Shown piece by piece: positions 1 through 6,146 of a stretch of DNA of 25,069 nt. Source of the stretch: an uncultured Alistipes sp. (GTDB lineage: Bacteria; Bacteroidota; Bacteroidia; Bacteroidales; Rikenellaceae); assembly GCA_900546065.1 (NCBI GenBank), contig URBK01000031.1, positions 1 through 25,069 of the forward strand, read 5' to 3'. The number at the start of each line of letters is the position of its first letter. Within the stretch, counting starts at the first letter, position 1. The notes under the pieces were generated by a model, which had not been told where the DNA came from, did not search any database, and worked only from the letters and a program-made list of their open reading frames with translations. Both the position numbers and the translations under genes were made by a program.

Positions 1-1
1 A

Positions 2-742
2 AAAGAGTGGAAGAATGATATACAACAACGGATTGCAGAGGACGAGATCGTAATAACAAACCACGAATTTATAAATGATTTTTGGAAGATAGCAGACTAT
101 GAATCAGCACTTTTGTTTATCGCAAAATATAAAAACATATATCCTATAGTTGACATAACACCTGTCGACGAATCGCAGCCATTTATTCAGCTAAATGACA
201 ATTACACGCAAATCAGAAGAAGAACATATGTAACAAAAGACAATTACGGGAACAGGCGGACACTACCGATCAAGACAAAGAAAGGGAATCGGGAACGTAT
301 ACTATTCTTGAATGCTTTATTGCGTCTGAAGATACTGCCCCAAATGGAGTTTGAACAGCTGTTGTACGCGCTGACTTATGAGAGACAATATTGGATAGAT
401 AATACAGACAGAACCATTACCAACCATGTATTATATAAAATCGCCAAAGGTGCCTTCTTAAAACGGCATGAGTACATACCCGATCCAACATATAAGAAAA
501 ACAAGAGCGGGTACAAAGTAAATCCCGCATACTGCAAGTCCAAAGGGGTCTCCCCGCGCAGTATGGCGAATCGCATCCGAACGATGGTGTCTGACAAAAT
601 ACTGTCTGCGAACTACGACTTTACAAAGTCTGTAACAGAGAATAGTCGAATCCTCAAGGGCAAAGGGATAAAACCGAACTCTGAAAGACGTCTATACACT
701 TTTTTACGAAACTATAAAGACAAACAGGATCAACATGAATAA
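2..742 (+). CDS. Mobile-element protein of unknown function, 5' truncated by window edge
   Basis: The reading frame is open from base 2 to a TAA at 740-742 with no upstream stop, so the gene starts outside the window; an internal TTG at 113 is not needed as a start. The visible part is about 246 residues, basic, with no signal peptide or membrane segment. The C-terminal 40 residues (around NYDFTKSVTENSRILKGKG) read as short helices and resemble helix-turn-helix tails I associate with Bacteroidetes transposon and plasmid proteins; this is a resemblance, not an assignment. Base composition is AT-rich, like the recombinase downstream and unlike the rest of the window, which places it in the same integrated element. 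I do not recognise the family. A replication, mobilisation or regulatory protein would all fit the context. Confidence 0.8.
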   Translation, partial: KEWKNDIQQRIAEDEIVITNHEFINDFWKIADYESALLFIAKYKNIYPIVDITPVDESQPFIQLNDNYTQIRRRTYVTKDNYGNRRTLPIKTKKGNRERILFLNALLRLKILPQMEFEQLLYALTYERQYWIDNTDRTITNHVLYKIAKGAFLKRHEYIPDPTYKKNKSGYKVNPAYCKSKGVSPRSMANRIRTMVSDKILSANYDFTKSVTENSRILKGKGIKPNSERRLYTFLRNYKDKQDQHE

Positions 743-785
743 TATCAACATAATCGAGAAAAGATTTCGTATCTTAGATGATTAG

Positions 786-899
786 ATGTTATCCAACAAA
801 ATCGGACGAGCAGAAGACTTCGGCAATTGGTTGCAGGGGTGGTGCCGAAGAGTCCGAGACAAAAATAAGGTGTCTTCGACACCACATAAATATTGTTGA
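786..899 (+). CDS. Possible 37-residue small protein (or remnant of a longer one)
   Basis: An ATG at 786 opens a 37-codon frame ending in TGA at 897-899. The peptide begins MLSNKIGRAEDFGNWLQGWC and is basic afterwards. The same frame continues upstream across a TAG (783-785) to another ATG at 735, which overlaps the stop of the preceding gene and encodes MNNINIIEKRFRILDD. The two pieces could therefore be one small gene of about 54 residues interrupted by TAG, or two tiny translationally coupled ORFs, or noise. Amphipathic composition and position between two element genes favour something coding, but no family is recognised. The end overlaps the start of the next small ORF by a few bases. 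Confidence 0.3.
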   Translation: MLSNKIGRAEDFGNWLQGWCRRVRDKNKVSSTPHKYC

Positions 900-1060
900 A
901 TGTGATAACATTGGCAGAATGCAAAAAGATATTGAATGCAGAAAAAATAAAATATACGGATGAGCAGGTAAAGCAGGTACGTCAGTATCTCTACCTGTTG
1001 GCAGAAATGCAAATCGAAATAGATAAAAATAATAGATATGAAGAATGTAATAATATATAG
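893..1060 (+). CDS. Small protein (about 55 aa) with non-ATG start, just upstream of the recombinase
   Basis: The frame opens after a TAA at 887-889 and has no ATG before residue 36. Candidate starts are TTG at 893 or 896, GTG at 902 or TTG at 911. It ends in TAG at 1058-1060, overlapping the recombinase start (1038) by 23 bases, which suggests translational coupling. The central part, CKKILNAEKIKYTDEQVKQV followed by RQYLYLLAEMQ, reads as two helices with the pattern (K)YTDEQV..(R)xYLYxLAE. I associate this with small ORFs that sit next to integrases in Bacteroidales mobile elements, from memory and not from a search. The function is unknown. Conceptual gene callers limited to ATG starts would miss it. 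Confidence 0.6.
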   Translation: MLNVITLAECKKILNAEKIKYTDEQVKQVRQYLYLLAEMQIEIDKNNRYEECNNI

Positions 1061-2600
1061 CCGCGTATCAAGCGATGAACAGGCGAAAGGATGCAGCCTC
1101 GACTATCAAGAGAAGACCATATCGGAATATTGCGAGCGGGCGGGATACAACATCGTTAAATGTTACAAAGAAGACTACAGTGCCAAGGATTTCGAGCATC
1201 GAAAGGTCTTTCAGGAGATAATGGCTTATTGCAAACAGCACAAGAGAGAGGTCGATATGGTGCTATGCCTCCGATGGAACAGATACTCGCGCAATACGAC
1301 TGCAGCCTACAAGAACTTGGAATATTTCGAGAATATCGGCGTGGAGGTTAATACGGTCGATGAGCATATCGATTGGCGACAGGAGGAAAGCAAGATCTTG
1401 CTCGGAGTCTACATAACGATGGCAGATGTCGACAATGCCAAACGTTCAAAAGCTACACGAGAGGGTATCCGTCAAAGTCAGGAAGCGGGCAAGACAACGA
1501 ATATGGCTCCCTATGGTTATAAGAATGTCAAAATAGGCGATTATCATAAATATGTGGAGGTTGTCCCTTCAGAGGCAAAGATTGTTCGAGACATATTTGC
1601 TGAGGTAGCAAAAGGATTGGTTGCACCGATCACTATCCGCAACCAATTTGTGCGAACGACCACATACAATATGCACAAGAGCAATTTCCTGAAAATGCTG
1701 CGCAACAGATATTATATTGGAGAAGTATATGTAAAGGCATACCAAAATAAACCCGCCTATTGGACAAAGGGTCTGCATCAGGCGATAATCGACACCGATA
1801 CGTTTAACACCGTGCAGGATATTTTGGATGGATCACGCCGCAAACAGGCTCGTGCGGGTAAATGTGTTCATCCCGATCTGTTCCTGAGAAAGTTTTTGAT
1901 TTGCCCTGTGTGCGGTGCAAGCCTGACGGGTTCCCGCAGCACAAGCTGCACAGGCAACAGGTATGCTTATTACCACTGTTCCGTAGACAGTAAGCATTTC
2001 CGCTGTAATGCGCTTGAGGCGAATGACATATTTCGACGTTACGTCGGCAGTTTGACGCCCAACACTACAGTGATGAATCTGTACGACTTGATATTGAAAG
2101 ATCTGAATAAGTCTATGGGACGAAACATCGACAACCAACGGTCAGCCCTTAAAGGCGAACGCTCGAAAATAGACCAACGCTTAGCGTCGCTTGAGGATAA
2201 ATATATGGATGGAGAACTCTCCAAAGAAGATTTTGAAAGAATAAAGCTCCGATACCAAGAACAGAGAACAGCCATCAGCGATAAGGTCAATTCTTTGGGA
2301 CACCCCGACGCAACCAACATAGAACACAAGTTGGATTATGCTATATCACTGATTAACAACCTACCAAAATACATAGAGGATGCGCCCGTCGATGTAAAGA
2401 TGAAACTTGTAAGTTCGATGTTTCCCCAAAAACTGCACTTCGACGGAAAATCATATCGAACTGACCATTTCAACGAAGTACTGAGTTTGATCTATCAGCA
2501 GACCAACGCATTGCGAGGCACAAAAACAAAAAACTCGTCGGATTTCTCCAACGAGTTGTGTTCTGTGCCCAGGACAAGACTCGAACTTGCACGAACCTAA
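1038..2600 (+). CDS. Large serine recombinase (site-specific integrase)
   Basis: This 520-residue protein has the layout of a large serine recombinase, which cuts att sites by a Ser-DNA linkage to integrate and excise DNA. The N-terminal resolvase domain starts IYSRVSSDEQ, where Ser11 in the RVS motif is the expected nucleophile, and includes the Arg-rich LRWNRYSRN segment near residue 80. The recombinase domain begins around PYGY (about residue 157). A zinc-ribbon follows near residue 284 (LICPVCGASLTG, then further Cys), and a coiled coil lies around residues 365-425. The start ATG at 1038 gives the complete resolvase N-terminus. The last 11 codons lie inside the tRNA-Leu gene on the opposite strand (tail VPRTRLELART), and the codons before them lie in the tRNA terminator. 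The element is therefore probably integrated in that tRNA, with the recombinase at the tRNA-proximal end. The gene is AT-rich compared with the host DNA to its right. Confidence 0.97.
   Translation: MKNVIIYSRVSSDEQAKGCSLDYQEKTISEYCERAGYNIVKCYKEDYSAKDFEHRKVFQEIMAYCKQHKREVDMVLCLRWNRYSRNTTAAYKNLEYFENIGVEVNTVDEHIDWRQEESKILLGVYITMADVDNAKRSKATREGIRQSQEAGKTTNMAPYGYKNVKIGDYHKYVEVVPSEAKIVRDIFAEVAKGLVAPITIRNQFVRTTTYNMHKSNFLKMLRNRYYIGEVYVKAYQNKPAYWTKGLHQAIIDTDTFNTVQDILDGSRRKQARAGKCVHPDLFLRKFLICPVCGASLTGSRSTSCTGNRYAYYHCSVDSKHFRCNALEANDIFRRYVGSLTPNTTVMNLYDLILKDLNKSMGRNIDNQRSALKGERSKIDQRLASLEDKYMDGELSKEDFERIKLRYQEQRTAISDKVNSLGHPDATNIEHKLDYAISLINNLPKYIEDAPVDVKMKLVSSMFPQKLHFDGKSYRTDHFNEVLSLIYQQTNALRGTKTKNSSDFSNELCSVPRTRLELART
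2521..2557 (-). terminator. Rho-independent terminator of tRNA-Leu, inside the recombinase 3' end
   Basis: The arms 2532-2542 and 2547-2557 form an 11-bp stem (one G-U) closed by a GAAA tetraloop when read on the minus strand. An interrupted T tract (minus strand, 2531 down to 2521) follows. It lies 9 bases past the tRNA discriminator base, as expected for the tRNA's own terminator. It is antisense to codons of the recombinase. Confidence 0.82.
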
Positions 2601-2651
2601 TTGTTCACTACCCCCTCAAAGTAGCGTGTCTACCAATTTCACCACCTGGGC
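2566..2651 (-). tRNA. tRNA-Leu (anticodon GAG)
   Basis: The 86-nt minus-strand sequence begins GCCCAGGTGGTGAAATTGG and ends in a matching CCTGGGC acceptor strand plus discriminator A. The D-loop, a 5-bp anticodon stem (CTACT/GGTAG) with loop TTGAGGG, a long class II variable arm (GAAC/GTTC) and a T-arm (GCAAG, TTCGAGT, CTTGT) can all be read. The anticodon is GAG, and the long variable arm fits Leu. The 3' CCA is not encoded (the next bases are CAG). The 3' 35 bases overlap the recombinase coding end, so the gene is the likely attachment site and its 3' part may have been supplied by the element. Confidence 0.97.
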
Positions 2652-2700
2652 AGGCGGTATTTCGCGCGTCGTACACATCACATACGCTCGAAAAGGTGTG

Positions 2701-2731
2701 CAAATATAGCCACTATTTTATTAAATGCAAA
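2701..2731 (-). promoter_or_regulatory. Promoter of tRNA-Leu
   Basis: Read on the minus strand, TTTG (2731-2728) is separated by 19 bases from TATATTTG (2708-2701). This matches the Bacteroidetes sigma-ABfr consensus TTTG-N19..21-TAnnTTTG. The predicted start near 2694 leaves a leader of about 40 bases before the tRNA 5' end. Confidence 0.78.
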
Positions 2732-2767
2732 ATTTTCTCCCAAAAAACTATCCGCATACATACAACA

Positions 2768-2800
2768 GAGCCGCATCCGATCTCTCATCCGATGCGGCTC
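2768..2800. terminator. Perfect 10-bp hairpin downstream of the FMN reductase
   Basis: The arms GAGCCGCATC (2768-2777) and GATGCGGCTC (2791-2800) are perfectly complementary around a 13-base loop. It sits about 55 bases past the stop of the minus-strand reductase and before the tRNA promoter. No strong T tract follows on either strand, so its role as a terminator is only likely. Confidence 0.45.
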
Positions 2801-2845
2801 CGTACATCCGTGCGCCTGTGCATCCGTACATCCGTGCGCCTGTGC
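2800..2845. repeat. 24-bp-period tandem repeat, two copies
   Basis: A 22-base unit beginning CCGTACATCCGTGCGCC occurs at 2800-2821 and identically at 2824-2845, so the period is 24. It lies between the reductase stop (2854) and the hairpin. The period is a multiple of three. Confidence 0.75.
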
Positions 2846-2853
2846 GTCCGCCC

Positions 2854-3378
2854 CTACAAGCTGCGGGCCAATTCGGCGGCACGGCGGCAGCCGTCCGTCT
2901 TGTCGATATCGCCCTCGTTCAGCACTCCGGGGACGAGCACCTCGCCCGCCATCTGCCAGCCCAGAAGTGCGGCCGACCGCTCCAGCGGCTTGCGTACACC
3001 CTCCATAACATCCATCTCCTGCTCCTCGCAGCAGACGATAAGGCCGATCTGCCGTCCGCCCACGACGAACGAATAGAGACGGTCGATCACGCCCTTGATC
3101 TGCGCCGGAATAGAGTACCAGTATGTCGGCATGGCGAAGATCACGGCGTCGGCTTCGAGGATGCTCGGCGCAATGACATTGAAGTCGTCGTCGAACGAGC
3201 AGGCCTTGCCCGTCTTAAAGCATGTCTGGCAGGCGTGGCAGCCCCCTATGTGCATCATCGCCGCATCGAAACGGCTAACCGTATGTCCGCACTGCTCGGC
3301 CGCCTCCGTAAAGGCGCGGACCATGGCCATCGTGTTGCCCCCCTTGCGCGGAGAGCCCGTGACAACAGTAATCTTCAT
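2854..3378 (-). CDS. Flavodoxin-fold NADPH-dependent FMN reductase / iron-sulfur flavoprotein-like
   Basis: This 174-residue cytoplasmic protein starts MKITVVTGSPRKGGNT, the phosphate-binding loop of NADPH-dependent FMN reductases. It contains PTYWYSIPAQIKGVIDR, the usual FMN/dimer segment of this family. Residues 49-62 (CHACQTCFKTGKAC) give a CX2CX2CX6C spacing like the compact cluster motif of archaeal iron-sulfur flavoproteins. Whether a cluster is bound here is inference, as many bacterial relatives keep these Cys residues. The gene ends in TAG. It begins 7 bases after the SnoaL-like gene and is probably cotranscribed with it from the promoter at 3815-3845, facing the HxlR regulator. Control by quinone, electrophile or redox stress would fit that arrangement. 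Confidence 0.9.
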   Translation of the reverse strand: MKITVVTGSPRKGGNTMAMVRAFTEAAEQCGHTVSRFDAAMMHIGGCHACQTCFKTGKACSFDDDFNVIAPSILEADAVIFAMPTYWYSIPAQIKGVIDRLYSFVVGGRQIGLIVCCEEQEMDVMEGVRKPLERSAALLGWQMAGEVLVPGVLNEGDIDKTDGCRRAAELARSL

Positions 3379-3385
3379 GGCAACG

Positions 3386-3769
3386 TTATTTTTGTATCGT
3401 ATTCGAATTCTGGTTGTAGGCCTTGGCCACGCAGCGCCACTTGCCCTCCATCTTCATCATAAGCAGGTAGTCCGTAAAGTCTATGCGGCCGCCCCACTGC
3501 TCCTCCAGCACGCGCACTACGGCTACCGTCTCCTCGATATCCACGACGTCGATGCGGGCGCGGAAACCGGCATCACCGCCCACACTGTCCACATTGCGGT
3601 AAAACTGCTCGATACTGCCGTGCTCGAGCTTGCCGTCCAGATAACCGAACAGCACGGCCTCGTCGATAAACAGCTCGCGCGCATAACGGCTGTCACCCTC
3701 CGCCACACTGCGGACGAACTTTGCGGCCGCCTCCTCCACGGCCTTGTACTCTTCGATACTTGCTCTCAT
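3386..3769 (-). CDS. SnoaL/NTF2-like small protein (putative lumazine-binding family)
   Basis: The 127-residue protein (MRASIEEYKAVEEAAAKFV...) shows the NTF2-like pattern: N-terminal helices, then a sheet ending in WGGRIDFTDYLLMMKMEGKW and RCVAKAY. That ending is typical of the Lumazine_bd_2 / SnoaL-like group, whose members are often of unknown activity. The start at 3769 is preferred. The longer frame would begin at 3817 inside the -7 box of the likely promoter, and the ATG at 3811 lies only a few bases beyond the box. No strong Shine-Dalgarno is seen, which is normal for this phylum. It is the first gene of the pair with the FMN reductase and is divergent from the HxlR gene. Confidence 0.82.
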   Translation of the reverse strand: MRASIEEYKAVEEAAAKFVRSVAEGDSRYARELFIDEAVLFGYLDGKLEHGSIEQFYRNVDSVGGDAGFRARIDVVDIEETVAVVRVLEEQWGGRIDFTDYLLMMKMEGKWRCVAKAYNQNSNTIQK

Positions 3770-3814
3770 AACGATCTGCGTTTTAAGGTCTCTTGAAAGA
3801 TGTTTTGACATGGG

Positions 3815-3845
3815 CAAAGGTACATCGTACGCTCCGCCGAGTCAA
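3815..3845 (-). promoter_or_regulatory. Promoter of the SnoaL-like / FMN reductase pair
   Basis: On the minus strand TTG (3845-3843) is followed after 20 bases by TACCTTTG (3822-3815), a match to TAnnTTTG. Transcription would begin near 3808. That rules out the longer translation start at 3817 and supports the ATG at 3769. Confidence 0.7.
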
Positions 3846-3846
3846 G

Positions 3847-3887
3847 TACCGAAAAATTGTTCATATACTGAAAATTTTTTCGGTATA
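3847..3887. promoter_or_regulatory. Candidate HxlR operator: three related half-sites
   Basis: The half-site TACCGAAAAA occurs at 3847-3856 and, inverted, at 3885-3876. A third copy, TACTGAAAA, lies between them at 3866-3874. The last two build a 24-bp palindrome, 3864-3887, whose arms match at 10 of 12 positions (TATAC...GTATA). The cluster sits between the divergent promoters and abuts the -33 element of the minus-strand one. Binding by the adjacent HxlR protein is inferred. Confidence 0.6.
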
Positions 3888-3910
3888 TGCCGCATTGCGC
3901 CCATTATGTG

Positions 3911-3918
3911 TATTTTTG
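3911..3918 (+). promoter_or_regulatory. -7 box of the HxlR gene promoter
   Basis: TATTTTTG matches TAnnTTTG and lies 26 bases before the HxlR start codon. No convincing TTTG is seen at the right distance upstream. The operator palindrome ends 23 bases before the box, where a repressor would block access. Confidence 0.55.
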
Positions 3919-3944
3919 TCGTGTAACAAACATCCCGGAAGATT

Positions 3945-4301
3945 ATGTATCAACGCAAGATTCCCGTCGATCTGGATTGCCCGCTGCGGCTGACCATGAG
4001 CCTCATGGGCTCGAAGTGGAAATCGTGCATACTGGACGAGCTGCGGCACGGGCCGCTGCGTCCGAGCGCCCTACACAAACTCTTTCCCGAGGCCACGCCC
4101 CGCGTACTCGACCTCCAACTCAAGGAGCTCACCGAAGACGGTCTTGTGGCCAAGACCATCTACCCCGAGCTGCCGCCCCGCTCCGAGTATGCCATCACGC
4201 CGCTCGGGCTCACGCTCATACCCATCATCGACGCCATGATCGAATGGGGCAACCGCAACAGCGACCTCTTCGTCCGCAAGTACGGCCGCACGCAGCCGTG
4301 A
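3945..4301 (+). CDS. HxlR-family winged-helix transcriptional regulator
   Basis: The 118-residue protein matches the HxlR family. It has an N-terminal DCPLRLTMSLMGSKWK segment with the family's conserved Cys (Cys12), the winged-helix core (LRPSALHKLFPEATPRVLDL, then LKELTEDGLVAKTIYPELPP), and the closing SEYAITPLGLTLIPIIDAM. In characterised relatives such as YodB and HypR, the equivalent Cys senses quinones, diamide or hypochlorite. Conservation here suggests, but does not prove, redox sensing. The gene is divergent from the SnoaL-like and FMN reductase genes, and half-sites in the shared promoter are probably its operator. Length is typical of the family, and the ATG at 3945 fits the -7 box. 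Confidence 0.93.
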   Translation: MYQRKIPVDLDCPLRLTMSLMGSKWKSCILDELRHGPLRPSALHKLFPEATPRVLDLQLKELTEDGLVAKTIYPELPPRSEYAITPLGLTLIPIIDAMIEWGNRNSDLFVRKYGRTQP

Positions 4302-4315
4302 CGCCGCCCCCGCGC

Positions 4316-4369
4316 CTACGACCAAACAAGCGTCTACAGCCAAACAAGCGCCTACAACCAAACACGCGC
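4316..4369. repeat. 18-bp tandem repeat, three diverged copies
   Basis: The unit CTACRRCCAAACAMGCGY is repeated at 4316-4333, 4334-4351 and 4352-4369, just past the HxlR stop codon. The copies differ at a few positions. The stretch is non-coding on the evidence seen. Confidence 0.8.
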
Positions 4370-4408
4370 CGCCGGCCAATCCCCAAGACCGCGCCGCCGG
4401 CAAAAGAT

Positions 4409-4445
4409 ACGGCCGCCGTATGTGTAATGTGCATACGGCGGCCGT
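4409..4445. terminator. Terminator between HxlR gene and the exchanger gene
   Basis: A perfect 14-bp stem (4409-4422 with 4432-4445) closes a 9-base loop between convergent genes. On the minus strand it is followed by a short TTTT run, so it best serves the exchanger/peptidase operon. It could stop HxlR transcripts as well. Confidence 0.75.
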
Positions 4446-4466
4446 CAGGATCCAAGGCTTCGGCAC

Positions 4467-6122
4467 TTACAGGAATATCATCAGCACCAGCTGTGCCACA
4501 ACCACGCGTACGAACATCGACAACGGATATACCGTGGCGTATGCCACCGAGGCATATTCGCCGGGGATTGTGTCGTTGGCGTAGTTCAGCGCCATGGGGT
4601 TGGCCATACTGCCGCACAACATGCCGCACGTAGATCCGAAGTCGACCTTTCCCCAGCGCATGGCCGCCACGCCGACCACGATTGTCGGGATGACCGTAAT
4701 AAGGAATCCGAGTCCGACCCATACGGCGCCGTTGGCGCTGACGGCCGTCTCGAAGAACTCGCCGCCGGAGCCCAGACCCAGACACGCCAGATAGAGCGAG
4801 AGTCCGAATGCGCGCAGCATGAGGTTGGCGCTCTGCGTGGTGTAGGTCACAAGATGCAGGCGCGGCCCGTACGTACCGATAAGCATACCCACGATTATGG
4901 GGCCGCCGGCAAGGCCCAGCTTCACGGGCACCGTGATACCGGGCAGCGACAGAGGTATGGCCCCGACGATAAGTCCCACAACGAGGCCTATGTATATTGC
5001 GGGCAGGTTCGGCTCGTTCAGTTCGCGTTCGGCGTTTCCCAACACCTTCTCCACCTTCTCGACGGCAGGCTTGCCGCCCACGACCACCACGCAGTCGCCC
5101 ATCTGCAGCATCAGATCGGGCGTGGCCAGCAGCGCCATGCCGCTGCGGTATATACGGCTTATATTGATGCCGTAGCTGTTGCGCAGGCGCAGCGCCCCGA
5201 GGCGTTTGCCGTTTATTTCGGGACGGGTGATGATGATACGGCGCGAGACGAGCTGGCTGTCGATGGCGTTCCAGTCGACATTCTCGCGGTTCCAGTCGAT
5301 ACTCTCGCGGCGTCCGATCATCGCCTCGACGGTATCTATATCCTTGCGAGAGGTGACGACAAGCACGCGGTCACCCTCCTGCAACACCGTATCGGTCGAT
5401 GGTAGCATCACCTCGCCGTTGCGCCACAGACGCGAGATGACGAAGGGGACGTTCGTAAGTTCGGCCACCGTATGCACGTCGCGGCCGAAGACACCCGGGT
5501 TCTGTACGCGGAGCGTGGCGATGAAGGTATTGTTTACATGCTTCTCGTTGGGTGCGGCCACATCGCTCGGACGGACCCACAGCCGGTTCATAACAAGTAT
5601 CGCTATGATGACACCCAGCACGCCCAGCGGATATGTCACGGCGCAACTGAGTGCGGGGGCGGCCGTCGGCTGTCCCATCTGTGCGAGAGTCTGCTGCGAG
5701 GCTCCCAGAGCGGGGGTGTTTGTCGTGGCGCCGCACATCACGCCCACCATGTCGGGCATCGGCACGTCGAAAAGAAACGAGAAGGCTACGGTCATGACCG
5801 TACCCAGAGCTATGACGGCCAACCCCAGCATATTGAGGCGCACGCCCCCGGCGCGGAAGGCGCTCATGAATCCCGGGCCGACCTGCAGGCCGAGCGAATA
5901 GACGAACAGCGCCAGACCGAACGTCTCGGCAAAGAGCAGCATCTGCGGATCGATCGTCACGCCGAAGTGTCCGGCCACAATGCCGGCAAAGAATACGAAC
6001 GTGACACCCAGCGACACGCCCCAGATGTGTACCTTGCCCAGCAGCAGCCCCACGGCGCACACGATCGAGATGACGACGACGGCCTGCAGGGCCGAATGCG
6101 TCACGAAGAGAGATTCGAACAT
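4467..6122 (-). CDS. AspT/YidE-family (AAE) inner-membrane exchanger with two TrkA-C domains
   Basis: The 551-residue membrane protein has the duplicated layout of the aspartate-alanine exchanger family. The first permease half is about residues 10-183, with the motif GATTNTPALGA near 131. Two cytosolic RCK_C/TrkA-C-like domains follow (about 200-285 and 290-370, each ending in a GD.VVVV-type strand). The second permease half is about 375-551, with the matching motif GSMANPMALNYA. The best studied member, AspT of Tetragenococcus, swaps aspartate for alanine; YidE and YbjL are uncharacterised. The substrate here is therefore open, though the upstream gene encodes a peptidase predicted to release Asp/Glu dipeptides. 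The start is 24 bases past the peptidase stop, so the two are probably cotranscribed. TAA stop; the sequence looks intact. Confidence 0.93.
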   Translation of the reverse strand: MFESLFVTHSALQAVVVISIVCAVGLLLGKVHIWGVSLGVTFVFFAGIVAGHFGVTIDPQMLLFAETFGLALFVYSLGLQVGPGFMSAFRAGGVRLNMLGLAVIALGTVMTVAFSFLFDVPMPDMVGVMCGATTNTPALGASQQTLAQMGQPTAAPALSCAVTYPLGVLGVIIAILVMNRLWVRPSDVAAPNEKHVNNTFIATLRVQNPGVFGRDVHTVAELTNVPFVISRLWRNGEVMLPSTDTVLQEGDRVLVVTSRKDIDTVEAMIGRRESIDWNRENVDWNAIDSQLVSRRIIITRPEINGKRLGALRLRNSYGINISRIYRSGMALLATPDLMLQMGDCVVVVGGKPAVEKVEKVLGNAERELNEPNLPAIYIGLVVGLIVGAIPLSLPGITVPVKLGLAGGPIIVGMLIGTYGPRLHLVTYTTQSANLMLRAFGLSLYLACLGLGSGGEFFETAVSANGAVWVGLGFLITVIPTIVVGVAAMRWGKVDFGSTCGMLCGSMANPMALNYANDTIPGEYASVAYATVYPLSMFVRVVVAQLVLMIFL

Positions 6123-6146
6123 TACCGGTATTGCTTTTTGTCCCTG

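Noticed and set aside
2558..3076. A 172-codon plus-strand frame starting in the tRNA gene
   Set aside because: It runs through the tRNA, the tRNA promoter, the tandem repeat and the 3' end of the FMN reductase on the other strand.
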